From: Phaseolus vulgaris
Lineage: Eukaryota; Streptophyta; Magnoliopsida; Fabales; Fabaceae
Assembly (NCBI RefSeq): GCF_000499845.2
Contig: NC_023754.2
Span: forward strand, 13,658,993 to 13,722,992
Direction: 5' to 3'
DNA length: 64,000 nt
Of this stretch, positions 37,015 through 48,467 are shown one piece after another. Every line of letters starts with the position of its first letter. Within the stretch, counting starts at the first letter, position 1. A program made the translations under genes and the position numbers. The notes under the pieces are model-generated. The model did no database searches and was not told the DNA's origin. It worked only from the letters and a program-made list of their open reading frames with translations.

Positions 37015-37445
37015 TGTAAGAAATTATGTAAATTGATTTCTATAAAGTGACTCACATGACATAGGGTTTGGGCTTAGGGACCGAATATGATTTAATAATA
37101 ATAATAGAATAAAGGGCCCATTGGTTAACGTGAGAATATATATATGATGATACCTAATGAAAACCTACATCTGATGGAGATTGAGATTTAAGGACAATAA
37201 GGTTTTGTCTCTGCAAATAATAGTTGTGTCACTATTAGCCATCAAGAAAGTGTGTGACAATAACGTAATTGCCAAGAGATAGATTGGGAAAAAGGAGATA
37301 AAGTAACTGCTAAAGTAGGATCACTCATGGATCAAGGTAAGTGCCTATTTCTTCTTGATTGTATGAATATGTGTGAGAATCATGATGTGATAAGATCTAT
37401 ATGTGAACATAAATGCATGCGTTCATAATCATGTTTTAATTTACA
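37015..37445 (+). repeat. 3' LTR of the older copia
   Basis: 431 bp, TGTAAGAAATTA to TTTACA, preceded by a purine tract and followed by AGTTG. Confidence 0.8.
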
Positions 37446-37848
37446 AGTTGTCATAAATTAGGGTTTTCTTCCAAAGTGAAAGTCGTGATGGTGGGGATTC
37501 ACATAGGAATGATATTTTAGGCATTCAAAGAGAACTCTTATAGAAATGCACTCGAGGACCACATGAAGAACTTTCCACAATCATGTACAAATACCTTATT
37601 CAAATTGTTGGCGAAAATGCGTACTACACTACAACTCAACCGATTGTATTACATAATTTGATATTATTCTCAATTATTTTTTGAAATTACTATTTTTAAC
37701 TTAGCTCAAAATTATTTATTCATGCTAAATTAACTTATATAAATTTCTCTTACTTTTTCTCCCATAAATAGTATTATTAAATATATTTTCCTTTCTCATC
37801 ATTATTTTAAAATAATTTTTATATTTATACATTTTTTTCTTAAATTAT

Positions 37849-38197
37849 CACAACTAGAAAATCATTAAATAGAAATTAATTTTAGAAACAAAAAATAATT
37901 AGTTGTTATATTAACTAAATTAGATAATACAAACATTATTGGTATCTAAATTAGTTTCTATTATTGATAAATAGCTTCTAAATTGGAATCTAATTAGTTA
38001 CAAAGATTTTAGAACTTGGTAGTTAAAATCTTCACAGCTAATTAGATATCAATTTAAAAATTATTTATCAATAATAAAAATCAATTTAAATACTAATAAT
38101 TTTTGTAGTAATTATAATAGTATTTAATTTATCAATATAATAACTAATTATTTTTTATCTTTAAAGTTGATTTCTATTTAATGATTTTATTGTAGTG
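37849..38197. repeat. Foldback MITE, probably CACTA-derived
   Basis: The 349-bp element is almost entirely an inverted repeat with ~165-bp arms. The right terminus inverted reads CACTACAATAAAATCATT and the left reads CACAACTAGAAAATCATT, both followed by AAATAGAAAT and, further in, AATAATTAGTTGTTATATT-type sequence. Flanking triplets TAT and CAT could be a 3-bp duplication with one change. Confidence 0.75.
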
Positions 38198-39826
38198 CAT
38201 TTCATTTTAAACCATTACCATATTTTTACAATTCTTTCTCTTTTCTTCTTCTTCATAAATTTATTTTATTTACATTTTTCTAACAAAATTATTTCCTTTA
38301 GCTAGTTGTATTTTAAAATAATTATTTCTTCAAATATTTGTGTTCTCTCAAATGATATATTACATAAACTTATCTTTTAAAATTACTATATTTTTTACAA
38401 TTCAATCCATTCAATTAGATCCGATACATTCCATTCCTTTTCTACAATATGTTTTATTTCCTTTTTTTTATTTTCTTGTTTAAATTTTTTTCTAATGTTA
38501 AAGTTTTTAAAACATATATAATTTATAAAAAATTATTTATGTAATTTTTCACTTGTCTAAATAATTATATGCTACACACTAAAAATAATTAAATTTCTCA
38601 TATAATTTATTTTTAAATTAATTATTTTTTACATTTTGTTCTCATGTTGACAGGTTCTTTTCAAATACATGTATTAAAGTTTATAAATCAAATTACTAAA
38701 TATTGAAATTAATTTTAGTTGTATAACTTACTTAGAAAGCAAGTATGTTACTTTAAAAAAAAAACAAGTTTTATCTTTTAAAAATTATTTTCTTGTAAAT
38801 TAGGCAAAAAAGATTGGTTATGTTAGCTTGGGGGCAGGCTTAGCCTAAGTCCATTTTTTTAGTTTATTTAAGAAATATATCAAGCTAGACTAACACAATT
38901 GTTTTTATTTGGCTTATTGGAATAAACCATGCTAATTTTACCATCTCTCTCTACAATGTGTTTATCTACATGCTAGATATATAATTTTTGTAATTAAATT
39001 CACTAATATAATGATTTATATATACTTTTTGTAATTAAATTGACTAGTATAATACATTATTCTATTTTGTTATATGTAATCCATCAGCATCTACTTATTT
39101 ATGTTTTAAATTTTATTTGGACAAATTTCTTCCTAAACACTTATAGAAGAGAAGAATATCAATAATTTTTTTCATAAACTAAGATTAATGTAGAAAAGCT
39201 TTTCCTATTATTTCTTAACATTTTAATTTTTAACTTGGGCACAAATTAATTTTAATCTATAAGAAAATTATTTATTATTCCTTATTTTTCACTTCTAAAA
39301 ATGCTTATAGAGAAACTCAGATGTATTAATTAACATATGATACACCCTAACATAACTTGCATTACTTAATATTAATTCTTTTTGAATTTTGTGAAATTTT
39401 GTGAAATTTTATAAATTTAATATACTTTATCAACATGCATGGCTGTGTCTCTTTATAAACATAGTTATTACTTGGTTTATTTTCTCATATCAATCAGAGG
39501 AATTTTACCTCATCCAACAAAATCTTCTTCATACATAATGTTTAAAACAAACCAGTTATATAAACTTTGTGAATAAATATGCATTTAAGCCATGAGATTC
39601 ATAGCACAGTTCAATGACAGTACCATTTACTATGATTTTGCTTTGCTATCTATAATATTACCATTTACAATTACTCAAACGTCTCATGCTTACTATGTCT
39701 AGGCTCTAGGAACACCACTTTCACCTACATGTATAGTATAAAGAGAATATGTTTATATACTCATTAGTTTTGAACTAGTTCAACCAAAGCATAAGCACTC
39801 TCAGATTCAGAGCAAGACCATATATA
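38198..39826. other. AT-rich intergenic region
   Basis: AT-rich throughout, no gene recognised. The right end should hold the 3' UTR of the Ole e 1-type gene. Confidence 0.5.
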
Positions 39827-42412
39827 TCATATGCAGTAAGTTGGAACACTGGTGGGTCGATACACAAAGGTCCTGACATTGTGTGAATATCCTGATGGGT
39901 GATTGTAACTGAATTTGACTCCCAAGCTGCCCTCACCAAGTTGAGTGCACTGCTCATGGAAACTACTGATTGGTCGAGCTAGACACGCATCCCAACGATC
40001 ACTCTCCGGCATTGTCTCGGCCACTGTGTATATCCCCTTGGCGTCTGTGAATGCCTGATAGTTTAGAACTTCTCCAGACCTGGTGATGCAAAGAACAGCA
40101 ACCTCAGCACCTACATTAGAGCAATAAAGTCAATTATCTTTTGTTAAGAAAAGGAGATAATAGTCTAACAGTGTGTTTTTTAGAGTTAAAATTGATATAT
40201 GGAAATTGCACTGTGATTTTTGAGTTGCAGCAAGATTTTCAAAATGCACTAGCAAAAGGAATCCTGTGTGAATCAACATCAACCACGTTGCAAGATTAAA
40301 TACTCCTGAGCGATAGTTAAGTAGTACCGTTAGAAAATGGTGAAAAGAACACCCATAAGAAAGGGAAATAGAACATGAAAGTGTAAGCTTCCAAGCAATG
40401 AGAGGAATGTGCATGAATATACTTCAGCTTCATAGCAATTGTAGAGGATGGCAAGATGAGAGCAGGGACATCTCCTTCGTTCAGTTTTTTGTATGATTGT
40501 TACATTTCGAAACTAAACCACCACCCGATAGAATGGAATGATATGAAAGTTGAAACTATGAATCATCACCAAAGGTTAAATCTGAAAATGGGATTACTTA
40601 AAAAACCAGACACAACAGAATAAGAAAGAAGGCTTGTTTCTGATAGAGACAACATTAAATTAGGCTGGAACTAAGAGAAGGGGTTTAAGAGACACTTATC
40701 TCCTACAAAAACATAGAAAGACAGCTAGGAGTTTATTCCTATGAGTTTGGTCTTCATTACTCTAAAATACTCCCAGGACAGCAATACTAATTCTCTCATG
40801 GAGGCACTAGCAAGGACTCCAGGAATTTAGTCGAACACCTGCATCTCTTATATCTCTCTTAACCAAAATCTTTTGAATAACACTTGAAACTACTTTAATC
40901 CTTGTTTATGTCACAAGGATGTGAACAAAAATGTTAGGGAGTAAAATATGGTTATCATAGAAAATGAATAGCAAAGAGATGTTCAATTATTTTTGAGCTT
41001 TAGTTTGAGACACGCTGATAGCAACCTACTAATAAAGGGAGCTGGTCATAACAAAAATAATGTTAAGGAGCTTTGAACATACAAGATACCCGCAAGCATA
41101 AATCAACTAACACAATACATTCACTCCCAACAGAAACATAATTTCACTCCCAACAGAGGCTAATAGGGCAATGCATTCTTATGAATATCTGCAAATACTT
41201 TGATCATACCAATCAGGGTCATCTCATTCTCCTTCTGTTGATTAGTAAAAACAAAATACAAACAAACAATTCATCAGTCATTGTAATCATCATCATCATC
41301 AAATACATGAAACGATGAAAGGGTAAGAAAGAAAAATAGAAATCTTCACAAGGATTAGACATTAATAGTCATTGATACAAATAAACTTCAAGAAATGGAA
41401 AGGCAAAGTGAGCAGAATGAAGAGAATGTCACGAAACATCTTTTCAACTAGTCATACTATCATGGAAAAATCAATATATCCGACTGGATCAGGAACACAA
41501 ATATTTCAGATACCAAATTCTACTTGGGATTGAAGAAAGAAAAATAATTTCACTCCCAACAGAGGCTAATAGGGCAATGCATTCTTATGAATATCTGCAA
41601 ATACTTTGATCATACCAATCAGGGTCATCTCATTCTCCTTCTGTTGATTAGTAAAAACAAAATACAAACAAACAATTCATCAGTCATTGTAATCATCATC
41701 ATCATCAAATGTCAACAAACAAATCCTGAAAACATCTTCCTTGTTCAATCAATCCAATGTGTCACCAGGTCTAACTGGCTAATAATGACTAAACAATACA
41801 GTGCATAGTCTATGCCTGGTTTCAAAAACAGTATCCGCAACCAAAATTTTGACTGCAACTATATGGATTTTGGTTCAGCCGTTACTGCAATTGTAACCAT
41901 ATTTGTCCGCAATTTCCTACAATATCAAAGATCACAACAAAACTTCAACTGCTACCGCAATTTGAAACCTTGGTATTCTTTTGCTATGACAAATTTACTC
42001 AACAGGGTCAAACAACCAGAAAATCAAACAAAAAAATTTGAAGGGCTAAACGGTTAAAACGCTAACAAATAACTACACCACTGATAACAACACGCACAGC
42101 TCAAATTTTCAACCCAGTTAAACAATCGGTGGAGAGTGATATGGTTTATTTACAACAGCAAAAAGCAAACAACTTTCATCATAAAAAGGAAAACACCATT
42201 TCAGAAACTCATCAAAACGACAAAAATTGAAACAAAACGCCTATTGAAGAGAGAGTGAGAGGAAAACCTTCAACCACATGGTCTTCAGGTCCAAGAGAAG
42301 AATCCCCACAAACATCACAAACAACTCTTCCATGGATTTCACCAGTCCAAGCACGCACACCCACAACAAAAAGCAAAAGAATGAAACCCATCACTGTCTT
42401 CTGTTTTTCCAT
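39827..42412 (-). CDS. Secreted Pollen Ole e 1 domain protein, two exons
   Basis: A member of the Pollen Ole e 1/extensin family (PF01190), small secreted cell-wall or apoplastic proteins whose molecular role is mostly unknown. Minus-strand exons 42412-42268 and 40110-39827 join in phase through a 2.16-kb GT/AG intron to give 142 residues. The start MEKQKTVMGF is followed by a hydrophobic segment ending VGVRA, a good signal peptide of about 21 residues. The family motif appears as GRVVCDVCGD. Later conserved parts are a TDAKGIYTV strand and Cys-containing CLARPISSF and HEQCTQLG, giving six or more cysteines likely in disulfides. The chain ends PTSVPTYCI. It is divergently arranged with LIP2p. 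The intron contains a perfect 167-bp duplication. Confidence 0.92.
41138..41304. repeat. Direct repeat, copy 1 (167 bp, in intron)
   Basis: From ATAATTTCACTCCC to CATCATCATCAAAT. It is identical over 167 bases to 41544-41710 by direct reading. Confidence 0.93.
41544..41710. repeat. Direct repeat, copy 2 (167 bp, in intron)
   Basis: Identical to 41138-41304 at an offset of 406 bases; 239 unique bases lie between the copies. Confidence 0.93.
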
Positions 42413-42680
42413 GATTGGGATTAAGAAAAACAACAAAAAAATGGCACCTTTCTCAAGAGAACTCTGTTTTTGAGTTTATGGGTAGTTTTCTTTTAACTCT
42501 AACAGTGCATTGATATTTCCACCGACACAATAGGTGAACACTAAGTCCAACGCCCGAGTCGACTGGGACTGAAGTTTCATTATATAAATGTTCAGGGACT
42601 AAATTGGAAAGTAAAGAAATTATGCCCCTTGCTGTGTGAATCTATAAATACTAACCAAACCATTTACATATACTTGTATT
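42413..42680. promoter_or_regulatory. Divergent promoter between Ole e 1-type gene and LIP2p
   Basis: About 265 bases separate the minus-strand ATG (42412) from the likely plus-strand transcription start. A plus-strand TATA box, CTATAAATA, is at 42642-42650. The region must hold the 5' UTR and promoter of the minus-strand gene as well. Start sites are inferred, not shown. Confidence 0.55.
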
Positions 42681-42710
42681 GTGCCGCTTCTAAGAGGGAC
42701 ACGGGGATTG
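42676..42710 (+). other. Likely 5' UTR exon of LIP2p
   Basis: A TATA box at 42642 and a donor ATTG|GTATGT at 42711 bracket a short leader. It would splice to the acceptor TTTGCAG at 44101-44107. The open frames inside 42711-44107 are chance frames of the intron. The start of this exon is an estimate. Confidence 0.45.
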
Positions 42711-44160
42711 GTATGTTACCCATACTCTCTGTTTTGATGTATTGCGAATTTCTTTTGATACATCGAGAATTTCTGTTAATGTGTGATTATTTTATCGTTT
42801 GTATGTTGTGCCCTTTGAATAAGACTTTTGTTGTTATTGATTGTTTTTGTTGTGTTTGGGTTCTTGTGTATTGTAAGCTAGAAGGTTCAATTTTTGTTTT
42901 GTTTTCAATAGGGTTGTTTTAATTAAAGTTTCTGAATAGTGAAAAATTAACTGGGTCACAAGTGGTTTTGGTGTGGAGGGCACTATGCATTGGGGATATA
43001 GGAATATTGACCCTTATAATCAAGCTCAATGTCGCTTTTACTTTTTTTTGTTTTCTATGGGGAGTATAATGTGTTGTTTTTTGGTTTGGTACTTTGGATT
43101 TGTAGGTGAGGGTTGGGGTTTACAAAGTGGATGCTTCTCTCGATGGCCTAATCTGTTTTTTTTTTTTTTTTTTCTGTTTTGTACTTTGGATTTGTTTCCA
43201 TTGCTTTCTAAATATATGAATCACATAAGTTGGGTGACCACGATTGCTCTTTATTGTCATGAATCGAATTTCCTATAATGATTTATAATATAGTAGTGGA
43301 CTGAATTCCCTGTGGAGAAATGAAATCTGAGGGATGTTCTTCTGCACTTTGTTTTGAAGTAGTGTGCCATATAGCATCCATTATGAGTCTTAAGCGTCTA
43401 GACAACAATGCATAAATTTCTACTGCTTCAATTGTCAATTTGTGAAGTATTTTGTGTCATAATTAGTTTGGTTTCATTTGTGTCATGAACTGTTATAGCA
43501 TATATAAGCACGACCCTTAAGATCGCCTTCCTTAATTCTTACCATGGAAGCGTTTCGAGTCATAGTTGTGCAAAATCAACTTACCAACTATGGAGTTTCC
43601 CATTAGGGTTTTCCTTGTGGGTCCTCCTCTCCTCACTTGATTCATATATTAATGAGGCATAGACTCTTTTTACCATCGGACCTGTTACTGTTGATCTTGT
43701 TGGAAATGACTTCTTGTCTCATAAGATTTAACAAATAGGATCAGTTTCTTTGGTTCTTGATTAATGTCTCAGCTAGAAAGTGGGAACACTTACATCAAAT
43801 GACACTTTCATATTTTGGTGGCATGTACCTTGATGACTGATTTGGTGCTTTGTGTTTACTTTTATTAGTTCTGTTTTAGTTGAAAATACAAAAGTTACGT
43901 TTGATGAATCAATTAGATATGTGAGAGGGGAAGTCCTTTCTATTCTAAACTTTATGAGTCATTGATATTGATATATCTGACTTTTTAATCTTTTGTGTTG
44001 GGAAATACTATGAACTAATTTTAAAAAATCCTAAATTAGTACGTTTATCATATGCAGAAGGGCGTTTTAAAAGATTCTCCCCCTCCCTTTTCATGTTCTG
44101 TTTGCAGGCTCATATTTTGTGAACTCAGGTGGCAATGTTCTTAGTTATAGCAAATTAGAC

Positions 44161-45828
44161 ATGATTTTGTTAGGTGCATATTGTTTCAGCACAGTCCCAT
44201 CAATAACACCAGCATATCCTTCTCTACCTCTAGGGCCCTACTTTGATCTGCACAAGCCACTCCTATATTCCAAACCATCCAAATTCACCTCGCTTGTAAT
44301 CAATGGCCACAGAAGGATGTAAGTTGCATTGTTCTTCTCTTCCCTTTCCATTAACATCTCTCTTCCTAACTCTGAAAAATCTAACCATTAAACTAAATTT
44401 GCAGTTGTGATCTCTTTGATTTGCACCAGGAGCAAGTCCCTTATGAAGTGGCATGGTCTTGGCAAAAAGAAATTGTCAGGGACAAGAGGGCACAGATTAC
44501 AAAGGAAGGAGATTGTAATGACACCCTTATTATTCTACAACACCCTCCTGTTTATACGTTAGGCACTGCTAGTACTGTGGAGAACGTCAAGTTTGACATG
44601 AAAAATGCTCCTTTTAATATTTATCGGACTGAGCGTGGTGGAGAGGTTACATACCATGGCCCGGGTCAGGTGCTTGCACTAAATCACTTGCTACAGTTTG
44701 GAAACTTCCTATTTTGAGTTATTTTGCACAGCAGTTCGTAACATAATTGCATTTTGCATTACAGCTAGTTATGTACCCAATTATCAACCTCCGAAAGCAC
44801 AAGATGGATCTTCATTGGTACCTAAGGACTCTTGAAGAGGTTGTCATTCGTGTTCTTTCTTCAACATTTTCAATTCAGGCTTCTATGGTGGAAGGTTTAA
44901 CTGGTGTTTGGGTTGGTAAACCTCTAAATCCTATTGATATAACCCTTGTAGTTTGGTATATTTTTTTCCGCACCACTTGCCCTGATTTAGAATTATCTTG
45001 GTTATTACACATTAACAGATAATAATTGTACTGCCTTGGCTTTATCTTGTTTTAATCAAAGTATTTTCAAATATGATCTTTCCCTCTTAGCTATAACGTT
45101 TGTGTTCATTTCATGTGACATTTGAGGAAATTATTTGAGATGACAAGTTTTAGTTTCATACATAAATCTCCAAATTAAATCAAGATTATAGACATTACAC
45201 TTTTAGTATTATTGATACTCTCTGCATATTTTAAAGGATGTTGGATTATTTTTTATTTCTAATTTGAGAATCTCGATCATATTTAACATTTTAGATGTTC
45301 CTGTCTCTGAATGCTTTTTTCTGGGGTTTAGATTATATATTTCAGCTCACAAATGTTCATGAAAGAGAAGATAAGTAGTTTTATAGCAATAAGGATGAGA
45401 CTTGCTGCTGTGAAATAAGATTATACAACACATTTTATTATGTTTGTGAGTTTGTCATGATTCAAATCATTTTTCTTTTACCTTAGTAATAATGCATTAC
45501 AGGAAATGAGAAACTAGCAGCTGTTGGTATTAGAGTGTGTAGCTGGATAACCTATCATGGGTTGGCACTTAATGTCACAACAGATTTGTCTCCCTTCAAA
45601 TGGATCATCCCATGCGGAATTCGAGACCGTCAAGTAGGAAGCATTAAGGAGTTGGTGAGAGAGGGTAAGCCATGTGTTGGTCATGGAAGACCTGGTTTGC
45701 ATCATCTGGATGATGCTAGTCTTATTCATATTACACATAAATCCTTGCTTGAAGAATTCTCACAAGCATTTCAGCTTGAATACAGTCACAAAAACATTTC
45801 TTCCCCCATGTTGTATGAAAGGAAATGA
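44161..45828 (+). CDS. LIP2P: Octanoyltransferase LIP2p (lipoate biosynthesis), plastid type
   Basis: The enzyme (LipB family) transfers octanoyl from acyl carrier protein to lipoyl domains, the first step of lipoate cofactor synthesis. Coding exons are 44161-44318 (exon begins 44108 with 5' UTR), 44405-44669, 44765-44915 and 45503-45828. GT/AG borders and phases close to 299 residues. The N-terminal ~50 residues are rich in Ser, Pro and Leu and lack conserved motifs, fitting a plastid transit peptide. The catalytic core shows [12 protein letters not shown] at about 130-141, the active-site lysine K195 ([12 protein letters not shown]) and cysteine C229 (IIPCGI); the 34-residue spacing equals that of E. 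coli K135 and C169. A non-coding first exon ending with a GT at 42711 is likely, so the intron 42711-44107 would lie in the 5' UTR. No damage seen. Confidence 0.94.
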
Positions 45829-47871
45829 AACTCTTTTACCAAGTAGACACAGCAAGGTTAAATTTGTTTGATAGTGTATACACTTCTCAATCCCTTGTCT
45901 ATGAAATATCACATCTGTTTTGCAATACAACACACTTTTACATACTTTCCACATTTACCCAATTTCTTGGGATGAATAGCTAGCTGATAACTATAAGACT
46001 ATTGAGATTGTGGCTCATATATCTTGAAGATGGAGTTTGGTTTAATGTACTTTGTTCCAAGCAAGTACAAATTTGGAGATTTATGTAAAACTTATCATTG
46101 AATCAGACACTTTTCTTGTAAAAATTTAACGTTTAACAAAGACTGAAATAATACATCTTATCAGTCGATGCATAGTTACTTTTTTTGTTCATCAACTGTA
46201 ATCAAAATTGTCAAAAAATCTGACAATGTAATGAATAGTTCTTTATCTTGCTTCTTTGTGACAACAAATATTGTTTATGCTTGTTTTACTCTGACCCTTG
46301 TTAATTTGATATAGTTGCTTCAGAATTTCAGAAGTGGAAATTTGTGGGGTCTATTTTTTTTTATCTTCAAGGCAACACGAAAAAGAAAGGCCTTAATTGA
46401 TAGTGAGTTGATAGATCACGAAGTAGCACAAACATGAGTTGATGATGGTGATATTTGAGTTTGTAATTTTGCCACTTTCTGTCAGTATTTATAGGAAAGT
46501 GAAGTAGGTCGTTTGTATCCAATTCTTCATTATCATTAATTGCATTTTGGAACGAAAGAGCTTATGATTTAAACAGCACATCATCTTTTAATGGTAATTT
46601 TACTGAAATAGATGGCTAAAGATGTTATTAAGTGCAAAACTTATCTCAGCAAGATACAAAGTTCATGACTTCATTGAGAAGTTACATTCACCTATTATTT
46701 GGCATGTTCAGCAGTTGGAAATTTGCACACCATTTATATAAATACCACAAACACCAAATAACCAAAATACTCTCACCTTTATTTTTTTCCCATCATTTGA
46801 AAGCTAGAAATAATGAGATTTAATCATTTTTGGGTTGGTGGTTCATTTCTTTAATAGAATATCATGAGGACCGGTAAACATTCTTCTATGCTTCATTTGG
46901 TGCAATGAAATATTTAAATGATGTTTAAAAATTCTTCTAAATAAATCTATGCATAATGATATAATTAGTTTAAAAATTAAAGTTGTATTAGTTATTTTGG
47001 AAGCTAGTTATTAATTGAATGAGTTTTGGTTTAATCTTCTATTTTTTTAATTTAATTTTACTTTTATAGAATTCTCATGCTATGAGACTCGAACACTCCT
47101 ATTTAACGACGTGTCGGTGTCAAACTCGTAAGACAGTGAAGTATCCGATTCAAAAAAAAATATTTGTTAAATTCTTTTATAATTTTAGTAGAGTTCTAAC
47201 ACAATTTTAAAAATGAAAAACACATTAATTTTCTAAAATCTCAAAATTATTGTATAATTTTTTATTATGATTATAAAAATAAGAAATAAATCATTTTTAA
47301 CTAGTCATGAAAAATATCTTTATGTTCTAAAAATATCTGAAACATGTTTGTAGACATAAATCTTTATTATCAATTTATTTAATTCATAATTATATAATAT
47401 ATGGATATGTGTGTCTATGTCCAACATTTTAGAAATTATTCGTATCTCCGTGTCCGTATCAATATCCGTGTCAATGTCTATGCTACATAGTTCAAATGTA
47501 GTGATATATAATTGATAAAACTTTAAGTTACCAACCTAATTACGAACTTAAGGTTTCATAGAGATGTGTAATATGATATTAAAAAAATAAACAAAATACT
47601 AACACACTTTGAGGCATAATCTGATATGGAAAAGTAACATGCATAACCTCATAATTAGATGTAAAATATCCATTCTGTACCAATGATAAGTTGGCCCTAC
47701 GATGTTTATAGTAAAAAAACATGAAAGTAGTAATGCTGTATGCTATTTAAGTTGGCTTTCGAACAATTTTTTTGTAAGAATTTAAAAAAAATTAAAAAGT
47801 TACTTTTTAAGTTAAAATTATTCATAGTAAAATTAAAAGGTAAAAATTTAAAGAACTTCTGTGAAGTAATT

Positions 47872-47910
<39 letters not shown>

Positions 47911-48467
47911 TTATTTTCCTATCTTAGAAGTCCTGGTGAAGAAATTTGTCTAAATAAACCAAAACTATAATCTCCATATGAAAGACACCCATATCATATA
48001 CACCAGTTTTGGTTTGGACAGAGATATAAGAGTAGAGTGCATTCTAATTAGTAACAAGCACAACCAGAAAAATTCAACCATGCAATCATTACATTGACTC
48101 AAGTTACTAAGCATCTCATACATTCTAACAGTGTGCAATGAATATGAACATTTTAGAATCTGTAAAATCTACCATGGCATTGCAATGGATAGATTAACAC
48201 ATTATCTAGAGATGTTTCTTTCATCTTCAGCATTCATATATAGGGTTTTTTCAGTCTAAAAAGCCAGATTGATGCTAAATTATGTCTATATGCATTGGCC
48301 CTGTAATGCTGTGAAATCTGTCCAATACCATGTACCAGTGCTAACTAACATCCTATGGTATCATGTTGTACTTGTTTTTCTGAACATTGATGTCATGCAA
48401 TTTTGTATGTATAAGAAGTAATACATGTTACCTTGTAGTAAGGTTTTCGTTTGATCAGCTAAATTTT
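45829..48467. other. Intergenic region
   Basis: Contains the LIP2p 3' UTR at the left and the PMD gene 3' UTR at the right. An (AT)n run lies at 47877-47908. Around 47082-47500 there are GTGTCGGTGTC and CGTGTCCGTATC-type motifs in opposite orientations, a possible decayed MULE-type MITE. No gene recognised. Confidence 0.5.

Larger units (their letters stand above)
31049..37445 (+). mobile_element. Degenerate Ty1/copia retrotransposon, plus strand
   Basis: The 3' LTR is 37015-37445 (TGTAAGAAATTA to TTTACA). The 5' LTR begins identically at 31049 but matches only to about 31405 (GTGCCTAT). Flanks are AGTTA (31044-31048) and AGTTG (37446-37450), a target duplication with one change. The gag-pol region is spread over 32750-36627 with many stops, frameshifts and a gag deletion. 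A polypurine tract AAGTGGGAGAA precedes the 3' LTR. The LTRs differ at roughly 20 sites, so this is much older than the copia at 16401. Confidence 0.88.
30996..37550 (+). pseudogene. MULE-like N-terminal coding fragment split by a copia element
   Basis: An ATG at 30996 opens MTSSIRVMVYDD and runs to the copia insertion at 31049. After the copia 3' LTR (ending 37445) the frame resumes, through the target duplication, with KLGFSSKVKVVMVGIHIG and continues to a TAG near 37520. Further similar coding (EDHMKNFPQSCTNTLFKLLAKM) follows. The start resembles the N-terminal region of plant Mutator-like transposases (S-I-R-V-M-V-Y pattern). The family call is tentative; continuity of the frame across the insertion is direct. 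Confidence 0.45.

Noticed and set aside
42629..43278. Two open frames of ~100 residues upstream of LIP2p
   Set aside because: They lie in the probable 5' UTR intron, are hydrophobic T-rich translations and match nothing.
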